From positions 1 to 5,051 of the forward strand of contig CALKAM010000158.1 of the NCBI GenBank assembly GCA_937983105.1: a stretch of 5,051 nucleotides of DNA, written 5' to 3'. Positions 1-5,051 of the stretch are shown here, in pieces. Within the stretch, counting starts at the first letter, position 1, and each line of letters starts with the position of its first letter. This DNA is from Planifilum sp021793745 (lineage in GTDB: Bacteria > Bacillota > Bacilli > Thermoactinomycetales > DSM-44946). The translations under genes were made by a program, and so were the position numbers. Below the pieces are notes generated by a model that did not search any database, was not told the origin of the DNA, and was given only the letters and a program-made list of their open reading frames with translations.

Positions 1-579
1 ACGGCCCGGGGGCAGGGCCTGAAGGTGAAAGAGTTTGAACACCGGACCACCAATGATTTTTTGTTCGTATTGGACCGCCGCGGATGGTCCTATGAAAAAG
101 AGCGGGAGCTCTTCGAACGGGCCGTCAGTTTGACCGCCTCTCTCATCGCCTATGCCATCGACCGCCGCTTTAGCGCCGGACTGATTTCCTGCGGCACAAA
201 GCGTACCGCCTTTCCCTTGGGACGCTCCCAGGATCATTTGCTCCGCCTCTTCGAGCATCTGGCCACGGTGGAGGCCGATGGAAAGGAACCCCTCAGCCAA
301 ACGGTGCTCCGGGAATCGGTATACCTTCCGGCGGGGGCGACCCTGGTCATCGTGACGCCGCTGTTGGACGATCCCCTGGTGGAGGCCGTCTCCCAATTGG
401 CCTATCGGAAAATCAAAGTAGAGCTGTTTTGGCTCTTGCATCCGGAAGAACGCCGCCGAAGGGAACAGCGGTGGCCGGACACGCTCACGTCCCTGGGCGT
501 CAACATCACACGGATCGCCGACGACCGCTTCGACCAAGCTCTCCGGGGAGGGATCAGCGATGGCATCCCCACCGCGTGA
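1..579 (+). CDS. DUF58 domain protein, C-terminal part (5' end outside window)
   Basis: The frame is open from the first base, so this is a partial gene with about the last 192 residues present. The first visible residues (TARGQGLKVKEFE) match the typical DUF58 stretch in which an 'ATAR...L.VKEFE' motif precedes a von Willebrand A-like strand. Here that strand reads FLFVLDRRGWS, where many members have LDTSxSM, so a metal-binding MIDAS-type site looks degenerate. A later hydrophobic strand (ATLVIVTPLLDD) fits the same fold. A GTG at position 25 is probably internal rather than a start, because the DUF58 signature begins before it. In Bacillus this family (YeaD) is encoded between a MoxR ATPase and a transglutaminase-like membrane protein. 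The 3' end overlaps the transglutaminase gene by 20 bases, which suggests translational coupling. The function is not established; a chaperone or scaffold role in envelope complexes is only a family-level inference. Confidence 0.85.
   Translation, partial: TARGQGLKVKEFEHRTTNDFLFVLDRRGWSYEKERELFERAVSLTASLIAYAIDRRFSAGLISCGTKRTAFPLGRSQDHLLRLFEHLATVEADGKEPLSQTVLRESVYLPAGATLVIVTPLLDDPLVEAVSQLAYRKIKVELFWLLHPEERRRREQRWPDTLTSLGVNITRIADDRFDQALRGGISDGIPTA
545..553 (+). promoter_or_regulatory. Ribosome binding site of the transglutaminase gene, inside the DUF58 gene
   Basis: A GGGGAGGGA stretch lies six bases before the ATG at 560. It is what decides that start, since the gene begins inside the upstream reading frame. 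The arrangement supports coupled translation of the two genes. Confidence 0.7.
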
Positions 580-2722
580 GGATTGGGACTGGGAACAACG
601 GCTGGGAGCTCTGTTCCTCGCTGCTCTGTTGGGGTGGGAATGGCTTTGGCCCCTCCCCCAGGTGACCGACACGAGGGGCATCGGATGGTTTGCCCTGGCC
701 TTCCTCCTCTTTTTAGCCCTGGATACCTTCCGGGTCTCCGCGAAGCTCGGCGTCCCGGCCAAAGCAGCGGTCATCCTCTTTTTCCTGGTGGCGTTTTACT
801 TCAGTCCCTGGCCCCGGGGCGGAGAATGGCAGGCCATCCTTTTGGGCGAAGTGATTCCGGCACATGCGGAGGACCCGTCCCTCTGGGCCTATTTCGCCGG
901 CCCACCCGCCCGAACGGCCGCCTTTTTCCTGTTCCTCTGGGCGGCAGCCTCCTTCCTCGTCCGCCGGATGGTCCAGCAAAGGCGGGCGATGTTTCCCTTT
1001 TTGCTGACCATCCTCTATCTCTCGATCCTGGATTCCTTCACCCCTTTCGATGGGAAGGGGGCCGTTGTCCGGACCATCCTATACGGATTTTTCTGCTTGG
1101 CCTGGTTTCGCTGGAACCTTCTCCACAGGGATCACCCGACCGCCTCCGCCGTCCGGGGGTGGTTTGCCGCCACCTGGGCGCTGATCGCCCTGGCGGTAGG
1201 CATCGGCTGGCTTGCCCCCAAGGCGGACGCCCGTTGGCCCGACCCGGTTTCCTGGATCACCAGCCAGGATGAGCGGGCGGGCTCCCGAACCCAGGGGCGG
1301 TTCAGCGGCTATTCCTCCGACGACCGCCGCCTGGGCGGCCCCTTCATCCAGGACCGGCGGACCGCCTTCCGGGCGACGGTGGATCATCCCTACTACTGGC
1401 GGGGAGAAGCCCTTGACATTTACACCGGTCACGGGTGGGAGGAAAATCGGAATCCGCCCGTACCAATCCATCTGTACCCCGATCCGACCATCCGCGTCCC
1501 CTCCCATCTGCTGCTATTTCACGATTTAGAGGCCGTAAAAAACCGGGCAACGATCGCCTGGAGCTATCCCCGATACCCCGTCCTTTTCACTCCGGGCCAA
1601 CTGCGCCGGGCGGATCCGGGGCAACCGCTCATCGGGAAATTGGAGAGCTTCTTCTTTCCCTACGATCCCCCCGAAAGCTACAGCGTGACGGCGGAGATCC
1701 CCCGGATCGATGAGAAGAAACTGCGGCAGAGTTCGATGACATATCCAAAGGCCATCACCAGTGTATATCTGCAGCTGCCGGACACCCTTCCCGACCGGGT
1801 GAGGAAGAAGGCGCGGGAGATCACCGCCGGCGCCGACAATCCCTATGACAAGGCCCGGGCGGTGGAACGATACCTCAAGTCCGACGGCGGTTTTCGCTAC
1901 GAAATCCGGGATGTGCCGGTGCCGAAGGAAAACGAAGACTTCGTCGATCAATTCCTCTTTGACACCAAACAGGGTTACTGCAACCACTTTTCCTCTGCGA
2001 TGGTGGTCCTGCTCCGCGCCGCCGACATTCCGGCGCGGTGGGTGAAGGGGTTTGCCCCCGGCGAAGCGGAATGGGAGGGCGACCGATACCGGGTGACGGT
2101 GCGCAATGCCGACGCCCACTCCTGGGTGGAAGTCTATTTTGACGACTTCGGGTGGATCCCCTTTGAACCCACCCCCGGATTCCACGACCCGACCCCCGTT
2201 GAGCGGGAGGAAGCCCGGGTCGATTCCGAAGAGGAGACCTCCTCCGCGCCCCTGCCTTCTTCAGACCGTCGGCGCAATCCGGAAGAGCGGGGTCCCGCCG
2301 CTCCCACCTCCTCCGAAACGGAGGATGCCCGATCGTCCGAAGCCGGTTACCGCTGGTTGCAGTGGGCCACCGCCCTCCTGCTCCTGGCGGGAGGGGCGGT
2401 TTGGGCGATCCGACGCCGGCTGATCTGGTGGTGGCTCCACCGTTACCCTCGGATCGAAGAGGGAAGCCACGTCACCCTCATCCGGGCCTTTCGCCATTTT
2501 CTTCGCTGGCTCGCCTGGCGGAGGGGTCCGAGAAAACCTCATCAGACGGCCAGGGAATATATCGCCGGAGACCACTGGCTTTTCTCCGCTCCCTCCCCTG
2601 AGATGCGGGAGATCACCCGACTCTTTGAACAGGCCCGCTACGGCAAGGAAGAGAAAGGCGCTTCCCTATGGAAAAAGGCAAGGCACCTTTGGAAAGCTCT
2701 GTTGGAACAGACCCGCCCCTGA
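560..2722 (+). CDS. Membrane-anchored transglutaminase-like protein (TgpA/YebA type, DUF3488-transglutaminase-DUF4129)
   Basis: This 720-residue protein has the full TgpA/YebA architecture. About seven hydrophobic segments lie at roughly residues 15-32, 40-57, 67-84, 117-135, 144-160, 167-184 and 200-219. A large extracytoplasmic part follows, with a transglutaminase core at about 420-540. The nucleophile is Cys474 in KQGYCNHFSSAM, the histidine is His520 in NADAHSWVEVY, and the third position of the triad is Glu536 in FEPTPGF, where many transglutaminases have Asp. A hydrophilic Ser/Pro/Glu-rich linker (about 547-597) leads to a last membrane helix (about 600-619). A basic C-terminal domain of DUF4129 type (about 640-715, ending near LFEQARYGKE) probably lies in the cytoplasm. 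The start is set by GGGGAGGGA six bases upstream. The gene is the last of its operon and is followed by a terminator. Pseudomonas TgpA is an essential periplasmic transglutaminase, but the substrate in Firmicutes is unknown. The family assignment is firm; the catalytic activity is inferred. Confidence 0.92.
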   Translation: MASPPREDWDWEQRLGALFLAALLGWEWLWPLPQVTDTRGIGWFALAFLLFLALDTFRVSAKLGVPAKAAVILFFLVAFYFSPWPRGGEWQAILLGEVIPAHAEDPSLWAYFAGPPARTAAFFLFLWAAASFLVRRMVQQRRAMFPFLLTILYLSILDSFTPFDGKGAVVRTILYGFFCLAWFRWNLLHRDHPTASAVRGWFAATWALIALAVGIGWLAPKADARWPDPVSWITSQDERAGSRTQGRFSGYSSDDRRLGGPFIQDRRTAFRATVDHPYYWRGEALDIYTGHGWEENRNPPVPIHLYPDPTIRVPSHLLLFHDLEAVKNRATIAWSYPRYPVLFTPGQLRRADPGQPLIGKLESFFFPYDPPESYSVTAEIPRIDEKKLRQSSMTYPKAITSVYLQLPDTLPDRVRKKAREITAGADNPYDKARAVERYLKSDGGFRYEIRDVPVPKENEDFVDQFLFDTKQGYCNHFSSAMVVLLRAADIPARWVKGFAPGEAEWEGDRYRVTVRNADAHSWVEVYFDDFGWIPFEPTPGFHDPTPVEREEARVDSEEETSSAPLPSSDRRRNPEERGPAAPTSSETEDARSSEAGYRWLQWATALLLLAGGAVWAIRRRLIWWWLHRYPRIEEGSHVTLIRAFRHFLRWLAWRRGPRKPHQTAREYIAGDHWLFSAPSPEMREITRLFEQARYGKEEKGASLWKKARHLWKALLEQTRP

Positions 2723-2772
2723 GATTTCATGGATCATTCGAGGTGCAAACAAAAAATCCCCCTCTCCCGAAG

Positions 2773-2798
2773 AAATCCTCCCTACGGAGGATTTTTTT
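2773..2798 (+). terminator. Rho-independent terminator of the DUF58-transglutaminase operon
   Basis: A perfect 9-bp stem (AAATCCTCC / GGAGGATTT) with the four-base loop CTAC runs into seven consecutive T residues. It lies about 50 bases after the transglutaminase stop codon. Confidence 0.9.
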
Positions 2799-3029
2799 GA
2801 CGGGACTCCTGCGATCAAGACGATTGGCCCTTCCTTCGATGGTCAACAATTCCAGTCCATCCCTCTCGGACAGAAAGCGGCGGGCTTCCAGATCGAGGAC
2901 TTTGACGGTTTCCCCGTCATCACATCAGCGTGCCGGCCACCGGGAGAAAAACCGACCGGTTCAAGGTTGCCGCCGGATTCCACCTGTCCAGCACCCGGAT
3001 CCGCTCCGCGCGGGCAATGACCAGACCGC
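2799..3029 (-). other. Coding-like remnant downstream of the broken sigma factor gene
   Basis: No intact gene is visible here. On the - strand, two frames look like decayed coding sequence with G/C-rich third positions. The first contains GGLVIARAERIRVLDRWNPA and ends at a TGA near 2922. The second, one base out of phase, starts with DDGETVKVLDLEARRFL near 2921 and runs open toward the terminator at about 2798. The join lies at a 5-base tandem duplication (TGATG twice, - strand). This could be a C-terminal extension of the sigma factor or the remains of a following gene. I do not recognise the family. Confidence 0.3.
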
Positions 3030-3609
3030 CCCTTTCCTCCGCGCCCGATTCAACGTCATTTTGGCCGCCTCTCCGCTTTTCCCTAACATGCAACCGATTT
3101 GCCGAAACGAAAGGGCTCCGCATAACGGAAAATCACCACCTGCTTCTGTCCTTCGGGCAAATCGGCCACCGTCCGCCGCAGATCCAGATCGCGAAAGGGT
3201 TCCCCGATTCCGTTTTCCCGAAGATGCACGGGAAGCGGGCACCGGCCACCTCCCGCCCGGCCCGACGAAAATGATCGGCCACCGCCCGGCGGGCAAAGCC
3301 GAACAACCAAGCCGAAAAGGGCTTGCCATTCCATTGAAAGCGACCGATGGATTCCAACCCGCGGCGGAAAACATCCGCAGTCACATCCTCCGCATGGGCG
3401 CGATCCCTCACCCGTTCGTAAACATATCGGTACACGGGCGTCACGTAAAGGCGGCCAAACGCCTCCGGATCGCGTTTGGCCCGCTCCACCAACTGCCGCT
3501 CCCCCTGATCCGCCGAGCCCCGTTCTTTGCCCTGTTCCTCCAACACCCCGTTACCACCCCCGCTTCCCAAGTCGCTCGAAGATGGTAACAGGAAACGCCC
3601 TTCACTCAT
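3030..3609 (-). pseudogene. ECF-type RNA polymerase sigma-70 factor, frameshifted
   Basis: From the ATG at 3609 the first frame encodes sigma region 2: LVERAKRDPEAFGRLY (about residues 40-55), the region 2.2 motif AEDVTADVF (73-81) and the region 2.4 helix WLFGFARRAVADHFRR (101-116). Near 3230 the matching frame changes. The next frame gives DLRRTVADLPEGQKQVVIFRY, the start of region 4.2. Near 3114 it changes again to give LSFRQIGCMLGKSGEAAKMT, the helix-turn-helix, ending with LNRARRKG. The frame changes are what single-base losses in CCC runs of the - strand would give. The uninterrupted first frame stops after 158 residues, before region 4, so that product could not bind a -35 element normally. 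The repaired length of about 190 residues is usual for ECF sigma factors. ECF factors normally direct stress or envelope regulons, but the target here is unknown. Either the gene is dead or the sequence has errors; the domain identification itself is secure. Confidence 0.85.
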
Positions 3610-3612
3610 TTT

Positions 3613-3617
3613 CCTCC
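3613..3617 (-). promoter_or_regulatory. Closely spaced ribosome binding site of the sigma factor gene
   Basis: GGAGG is separated from the ATG at 3609-3607 by only three bases (AAA), shorter than the usual five to nine. No other in-frame ATG or GTG with better spacing was found upstream, so translation from this start may be weak. Confidence 0.5.
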
Positions 3618-3620
3618 AAC

Positions 3621-3646
3621 AAAAAACCCCCTGCCGAAGCAGAGGG
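3621..3646 (-). terminator. Terminator-like hairpin with UUCG loop in front of the sigma factor gene
   Basis: Read on the - strand, CCCTCTGC pairs with GCAGGGGG (8 bp, one G-U pair) around a C(UUCG)G tetraloop, followed by six T. It ends only four bases before the GGAGG of the sigma gene, so it lies in that gene's leader. It could be a backup terminator for the tRNA transcript coming from 3777, or an attenuator for the sigma gene. Confidence 0.75.
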
Positions 3647-3746
3647 CCATGTAAAAGGAAGCAGCCATGATGTTTGATTCCTGAAGGTTTGCAATCCGTT
3701 TGCAGTTTGGCTTGAGAAACATTGGGGGTCGGATACGCGAAAACCG

Positions 3747-3774
3747 AAAAAGCCGCGATTTGACGCGGCTTTTT
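3747..3774 (-). terminator. Bidirectional Rho-independent terminator after tRNA-Arg
   Basis: AAAAAGCCGCG and CGCGGCTTTTT form a perfect 11-bp stem around a six-base loop. The stem carries T-runs in both directions. It begins two bases after the encoded CCA of tRNA-Arg, so its main job is to end the Leu-Arg tRNA transcript. Between here and 3646 there are about 100 bases in which I see no convincing promoter or gene. Confidence 0.9.
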
Positions 3775-3776
3775 GA

Positions 3777-3853
3777 TGGCGTGCCCTGGAGGATTTGAAC
3801 CCCCGACCTTCTGATTCGTAGTCAGACGCTCTATCCAACTGAGCTAAGGGCAC
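3777..3853 (-). tRNA. tRNA-Arg (anticodon ACG)
   Basis: The cloverleaf is complete. The acceptor stem is GTGCCCT/AGGGCAC with discriminator G and an encoded CCA. The anticodon stem is TCTGA/TCAGA with loop CTACGAA, and the T-loop is TTCAAAT. Position 34 is A, so the tRNA probably needs deamination to inosine to read CGU, CGC and CGA. It lies six bases after tRNA-Leu and shares its transcript. Confidence 0.97.
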
Positions 3854-3859
3854 AGGGTA

Positions 3860-3946
3860 TGGTGCGGACGAAGGGACTTGAACCCCCACGGTCGTAAGAC
3901 CACTAGATCCTGAATCTAGCGCGTCTGCCAATTCCGCCACGTCCGC
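3860..3946 (-). tRNA. tRNA-Leu (anticodon CAG)
   Basis: The acceptor stem is GCGGACG/CGTCCGC with discriminator A and an encoded CCA. The anticodon stem is CTAGA/TCTAG with loop TTCAGGA, and a long variable arm (GGTCTTACGACC) marks a class II tRNA. It is the first gene after the promoter at 3995-4023 and is transcribed with tRNA-Arg. Confidence 0.97.
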
Positions 3947-3985
3947 ACGGTGCTTGCTGCCGATCAGCTCGTTTTCCTGGCAGCG

Positions 3986-3999
3986 ACATTAGATAATGT
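3986..3999. repeat. 14-base palindrome over the tRNA promoter -10 region
   Basis: ACATTA-GA-TAATGT is a perfect inverted repeat with a two-base centre. It overlaps the -10 box and the expected start of transcription of the Leu-Arg promoter. It may be an operator or simply a chance AT-rich palindrome. Confidence 0.4.
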
Positions 4000-4023
4000 A
4001 CCACATGTCACCCGAGAAGTCAA
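3995..4023 (-). promoter_or_regulatory. Sigma-A-type promoter of the tRNA-Leu/tRNA-Arg transcript
   Basis: On the - strand, a -35 box TTGACT (4023-4018) is separated by exactly 17 bases from a -10 box TACATT (4000-3995). Transcription should start near 3988, giving a leader of about 40 bases before tRNA-Leu. The -10 region overlaps a 14-base palindrome at 3986-3999. The leader contains a short inverted repeat, GCTGCC/GGCAGC (3956-3961 with 3979-3984). Confidence 0.75.
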
Positions 4024-4063
4024 CAGGGAATTTCCCTTTTCCCGCTTGTTATTTATTGGGGAA

Positions 4064-4137
4064 TGGAGGCGGCACCCGGATTCGAACCGGGGGTAAAGGA
4101 TTTGCAGTCCTCTGCCTTACCACTTGGCTATGCCGCC
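4064..4137 (-). tRNA. tRNA-Cys (anticodon GCA)
   Basis: The acceptor stem is GGCGGCA/TGCCGCC with discriminator T and an encoded CCA. The anticodon loop is CTGCAAA in an AGGA/TCCT stem, and the T-arm is CCCGG-TTCGAAT-CCGGG. It lies 63 bases before the yugN-like gene on the other strand. I see no convincing promoter directly upstream and no terminator between it and the Leu-Arg promoter. It may therefore depend on transcription that passes antisense through the yugN-like gene, or on a weak promoter. Confidence 0.97.
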
Positions 4138-4185
4138 GCATGGTATGGAGTCGGCCCCGTTCTGAAACAATAAGGACAGATCGAG

Positions 4186-4192
4186 AAAGGAG
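4186..4192 (+). promoter_or_regulatory. Ribosome binding site of the yugN-like gene
   Basis: AAAGGAG lies eight bases before the ATG at 4201, an ideal spacing that fixes the start. No clear promoter could be placed in the short gap between tRNA-Cys and this site. Confidence 0.75.
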
Positions 4193-4200
4193 TTGGGCCG

Positions 4201-4623
4201 ATGATTCCCCTCAAATCGCGCATCGAAAACCTTCGCGCCAGCTACGGCGATCTGAAAAACATCTTTGAGCAGCAGGGTTTTGTCCTGGGTGGCGGTTACG
4301 AATATGACCACGGATTCTTCGACAAGCCCCTCGACCCGGAAAGCGACCAGGCGCATCGCGCCTACCTGCGCGTTCCCATCTTCTCCGTCGAGGGAAACAT
4401 CGAAGAGGACAGCGCCACCGTTCGTCTGGGTCAACCCTTCGTGCTCAAGCACCAATTTCAAACGGGGCCGGACGATCATGTCAGCACCGGCGTCATCAGC
4501 GGACTTGTCGACCAGTTCGCCGAACCCGCCGACAAGGACGACGCCGTCGAACCCGAATGGGTTCAGCGAGGCAAGTCCGCCTTAAACCGATTGGAACAAG
4601 CGCTTGAGCCGTTGATGCGATAA
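4201..4623 (+). CDS. yugN: YugN-like family protein
   Basis: This small protein of 140 residues has no signal peptide or membrane segment and is probably cytoplasmic. It resembles the YugN family of Bacillales over its full length: an N-terminal MIPLKSRIEN, then a GFVLGGGYEYDHGFFDKPLD block (about residues 27-46), a YLRVPIFSVEGNIEEDSATV strand region (about 55-74), LGQPFVLKHQF, and a C-terminal PADKDD...W...GK helix region. The family has no established function, and nothing here suggests a catalytic site. The start is supported by AAAGGAG eight bases upstream. The gene runs against the tRNA genes on both sides. Its stop codon is three bases from the 3' end of tRNA-Trp, with no terminator in between. 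The assignment rests on recalled family motifs, so the symbol is tentative. Confidence 0.85.
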   Translation: MIPLKSRIENLRASYGDLKNIFEQQGFVLGGGYEYDHGFFDKPLDPESDQAHRAYLRVPIFSVEGNIEEDSATVRLGQPFVLKHQFQTGPDDHVSTGVISGLVDQFAEPADKDDAVEPEWVQRGKSALNRLEQALEPLMR

Positions 4624-4626
4624 AAA

Positions 4627-4700
4627 TGGCAGGGGCGGCAGGAATCGAACCCGCACTGGAGGTTTTGGAGACCTCTGTTCTACCATTAAACTACGCCCCT
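4627..4700 (-). tRNA. tRNA-Trp (anticodon CCA)
   Basis: The acceptor stem is AGGGGCG/CGCCCCT with discriminator G and an encoded CCA. The anticodon stem is GAGGT/ACCTC with loop CTCCAAA, and the T-loop is TTCGATT. It is the last gene of a Phe-Thr-Trp run and converges on the yugN-like gene. No hairpin terminator follows it before that gene begins. Confidence 0.97.
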
Positions 4701-4708
4701 TCACGGTG

Positions 4709-4784
4709 TGGTGCCGGATGTAGGACTCGAACCCACGACACCTCGCTTACAAGGCGAGTGCTCTACCAACTGAGCTAATCCGGC
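4709..4784 (-). tRNA. tRNA-Thr (anticodon TGT)
   Basis: The acceptor stem is GCCGGAT/ATCCGGC with discriminator A and an encoded CCA. The anticodon stem is CTCGC/GCGAG with loop CTTGTAA, and the T-loop is TTCGAGT. It lies eight bases before tRNA-Trp and three bases after tRNA-Phe, so the three are almost certainly one transcript. Confidence 0.97.
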
Positions 4785-4787
4785 ACA

Positions 4788-4863
<76 letters not shown>

Positions 4864-4870
4864 CCATTCG

Positions 4871-4894
4871 TCGAACCGAAAAGCCTCGGTTCGA
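4871..4894. repeat. Inverted repeat just upstream of tRNA-Phe
   Basis: TCGAACCGA and TCGGTTCGA form a perfect 9-bp stem with a six-base loop. No T-run follows on the tRNA strand, so it is not an ordinary terminator. The stem contains GGTTCG, the same bases as the 5' acceptor strand of tRNA-Phe seven bases further on. Confidence 0.6.
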
Positions 4895-4901
4895 TCGGGT
4901 G

Positions 4902-4932
4902 AAAAAAAGACTCCTGAGCCCTTCAGAAGTCT
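4902..4932 (-). terminator. Rho-independent terminator between tRNA-Ser and tRNA-Phe
   Basis: On the - strand, AGACTTCTGA pairs with TCAGGAGTCT (10 bp, one G-U pair) around a five-base loop, followed by seven T. It lies 12 bases after the CCA end of tRNA-Ser and should end that transcript. Confidence 0.9.
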
Positions 4933-4944
4933 GCTCAAAGAAAC

Positions 4945-5039
4945 TGGCGGAGAGGGAGGGATTCGAACCCTCGAGACGGGGTTATTCCCGTCTACACGAT
5001 TTCCAGTCGTGCTCCTTCGGCCAGCTCGGACACCTCTCC
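4945..5039 (-). tRNA. tRNA-Ser (anticodon GGA)
   Basis: The acceptor stem is GGAGAGG/CCTCTCC with discriminator G and an encoded CCA. The anticodon stem is CACGA/TCGTG with loop CTGGAAA. A long variable arm (GACGGG...CCCGTC) is typical of serine tRNAs, and the T-arm is GAGGG-TTCGAAT-CCCTC. Its promoter, or the rest of its operon, lies beyond the right edge. Confidence 0.97.
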
Positions 5040-5051
5040 ACGCAAATCATT

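Noticed and set aside
2922..3000. A weak likeness of 'LDRWNPAATLNR' to the C-terminal motif of exonuclease VII large subunit
   Set aside because: The glycine-tyrosine that normally follows is absent and the next residues do not fit the family, so the likeness is too short to support an assignment.
2668..3588. A 306-codon open frame on the + strand, opposite the sigma factor gene
   Set aside because: It begins inside the transglutaminase gene, crosses that operon's terminator, and is rich in Pro, Arg and Ser with no domain-like pattern. The opposite strand carries clear sigma factor motifs, so this is an antisense shadow of GC-rich DNA.
3621..3746. A T-box or other riboswitch in the leader of the sigma gene
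   Set aside because: The T-box sequence AGGGTGGNACCGCG is absent, and no known riboswitch core could be recognised in the short leader.
3602..3940. A 112-codon open frame on the - strand (starts MAELADALDSG)
   Set aside because: Its first two thirds are a translation of tRNA-Leu and tRNA-Arg, a well-known false protein, and it runs through the tRNA terminator.
3996..4268. A 90-codon open frame on the + strand containing GGTRIRTGGKG
   Set aside because: It is read antisense through tRNA-Cys and ends inside the yugN-like gene in another frame.

Overview
The window looks like a stretch of chromosome from a GC-rich Gram-positive of the order Bacillales. A moderately thermophilic Thermoactinomycetaceae-type genome would fit, but that placement is inference. 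The clues are a DUF58 / transglutaminase (yeaD-yebA type) gene pair, a YugN-family gene, strong AGGAGG-like ribosome binding sites, Rho-independent terminators, and tRNA genes that all encode their own CCA ends. The tRNA order resembles the trnD cluster of Bacillus subtilis.

Positions 1-2800 (+ strand): the 3' part of a DUF58 gene overlaps by 20 bases a gene for a large membrane transglutaminase-like protein. A strong terminator closes the operon. In relatives this pair usually follows a MoxR-type AAA ATPase gene, which would lie to the left of the window. The set is thought to act in the cell envelope, though its exact role is poorly known.

Positions 2800-3650 (- strand): a broken ECF-type sigma-70 factor gene. 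Its conserved regions 2 and 4 are both readable, but only by changing frame at least twice. A further coding-like trace continues after it. A terminator with a UUCG loop lies just upstream of its start codon.

Positions 3747-5039 (- strand, apart from yugN): seven tRNA genes, transcribed in the order Ser(GGA), Phe(GAA), Thr(TGT), Trp(CCA), then Cys(GCA), Leu(CAG), Arg(ACG). A YugN-family gene on the + strand sits between tRNA-Trp and tRNA-Cys. A good sigma-A-type promoter precedes Leu-Arg, a two-way terminator follows Arg, and another terminator separates Ser from Phe.

Most of the window is ordinary housekeeping DNA. I see no new defence, mobile or RNA system. The points most worth a second look are the repeated same-direction frameshifts in the sigma gene and the YugN gene lodged antisense inside a tRNA cluster.
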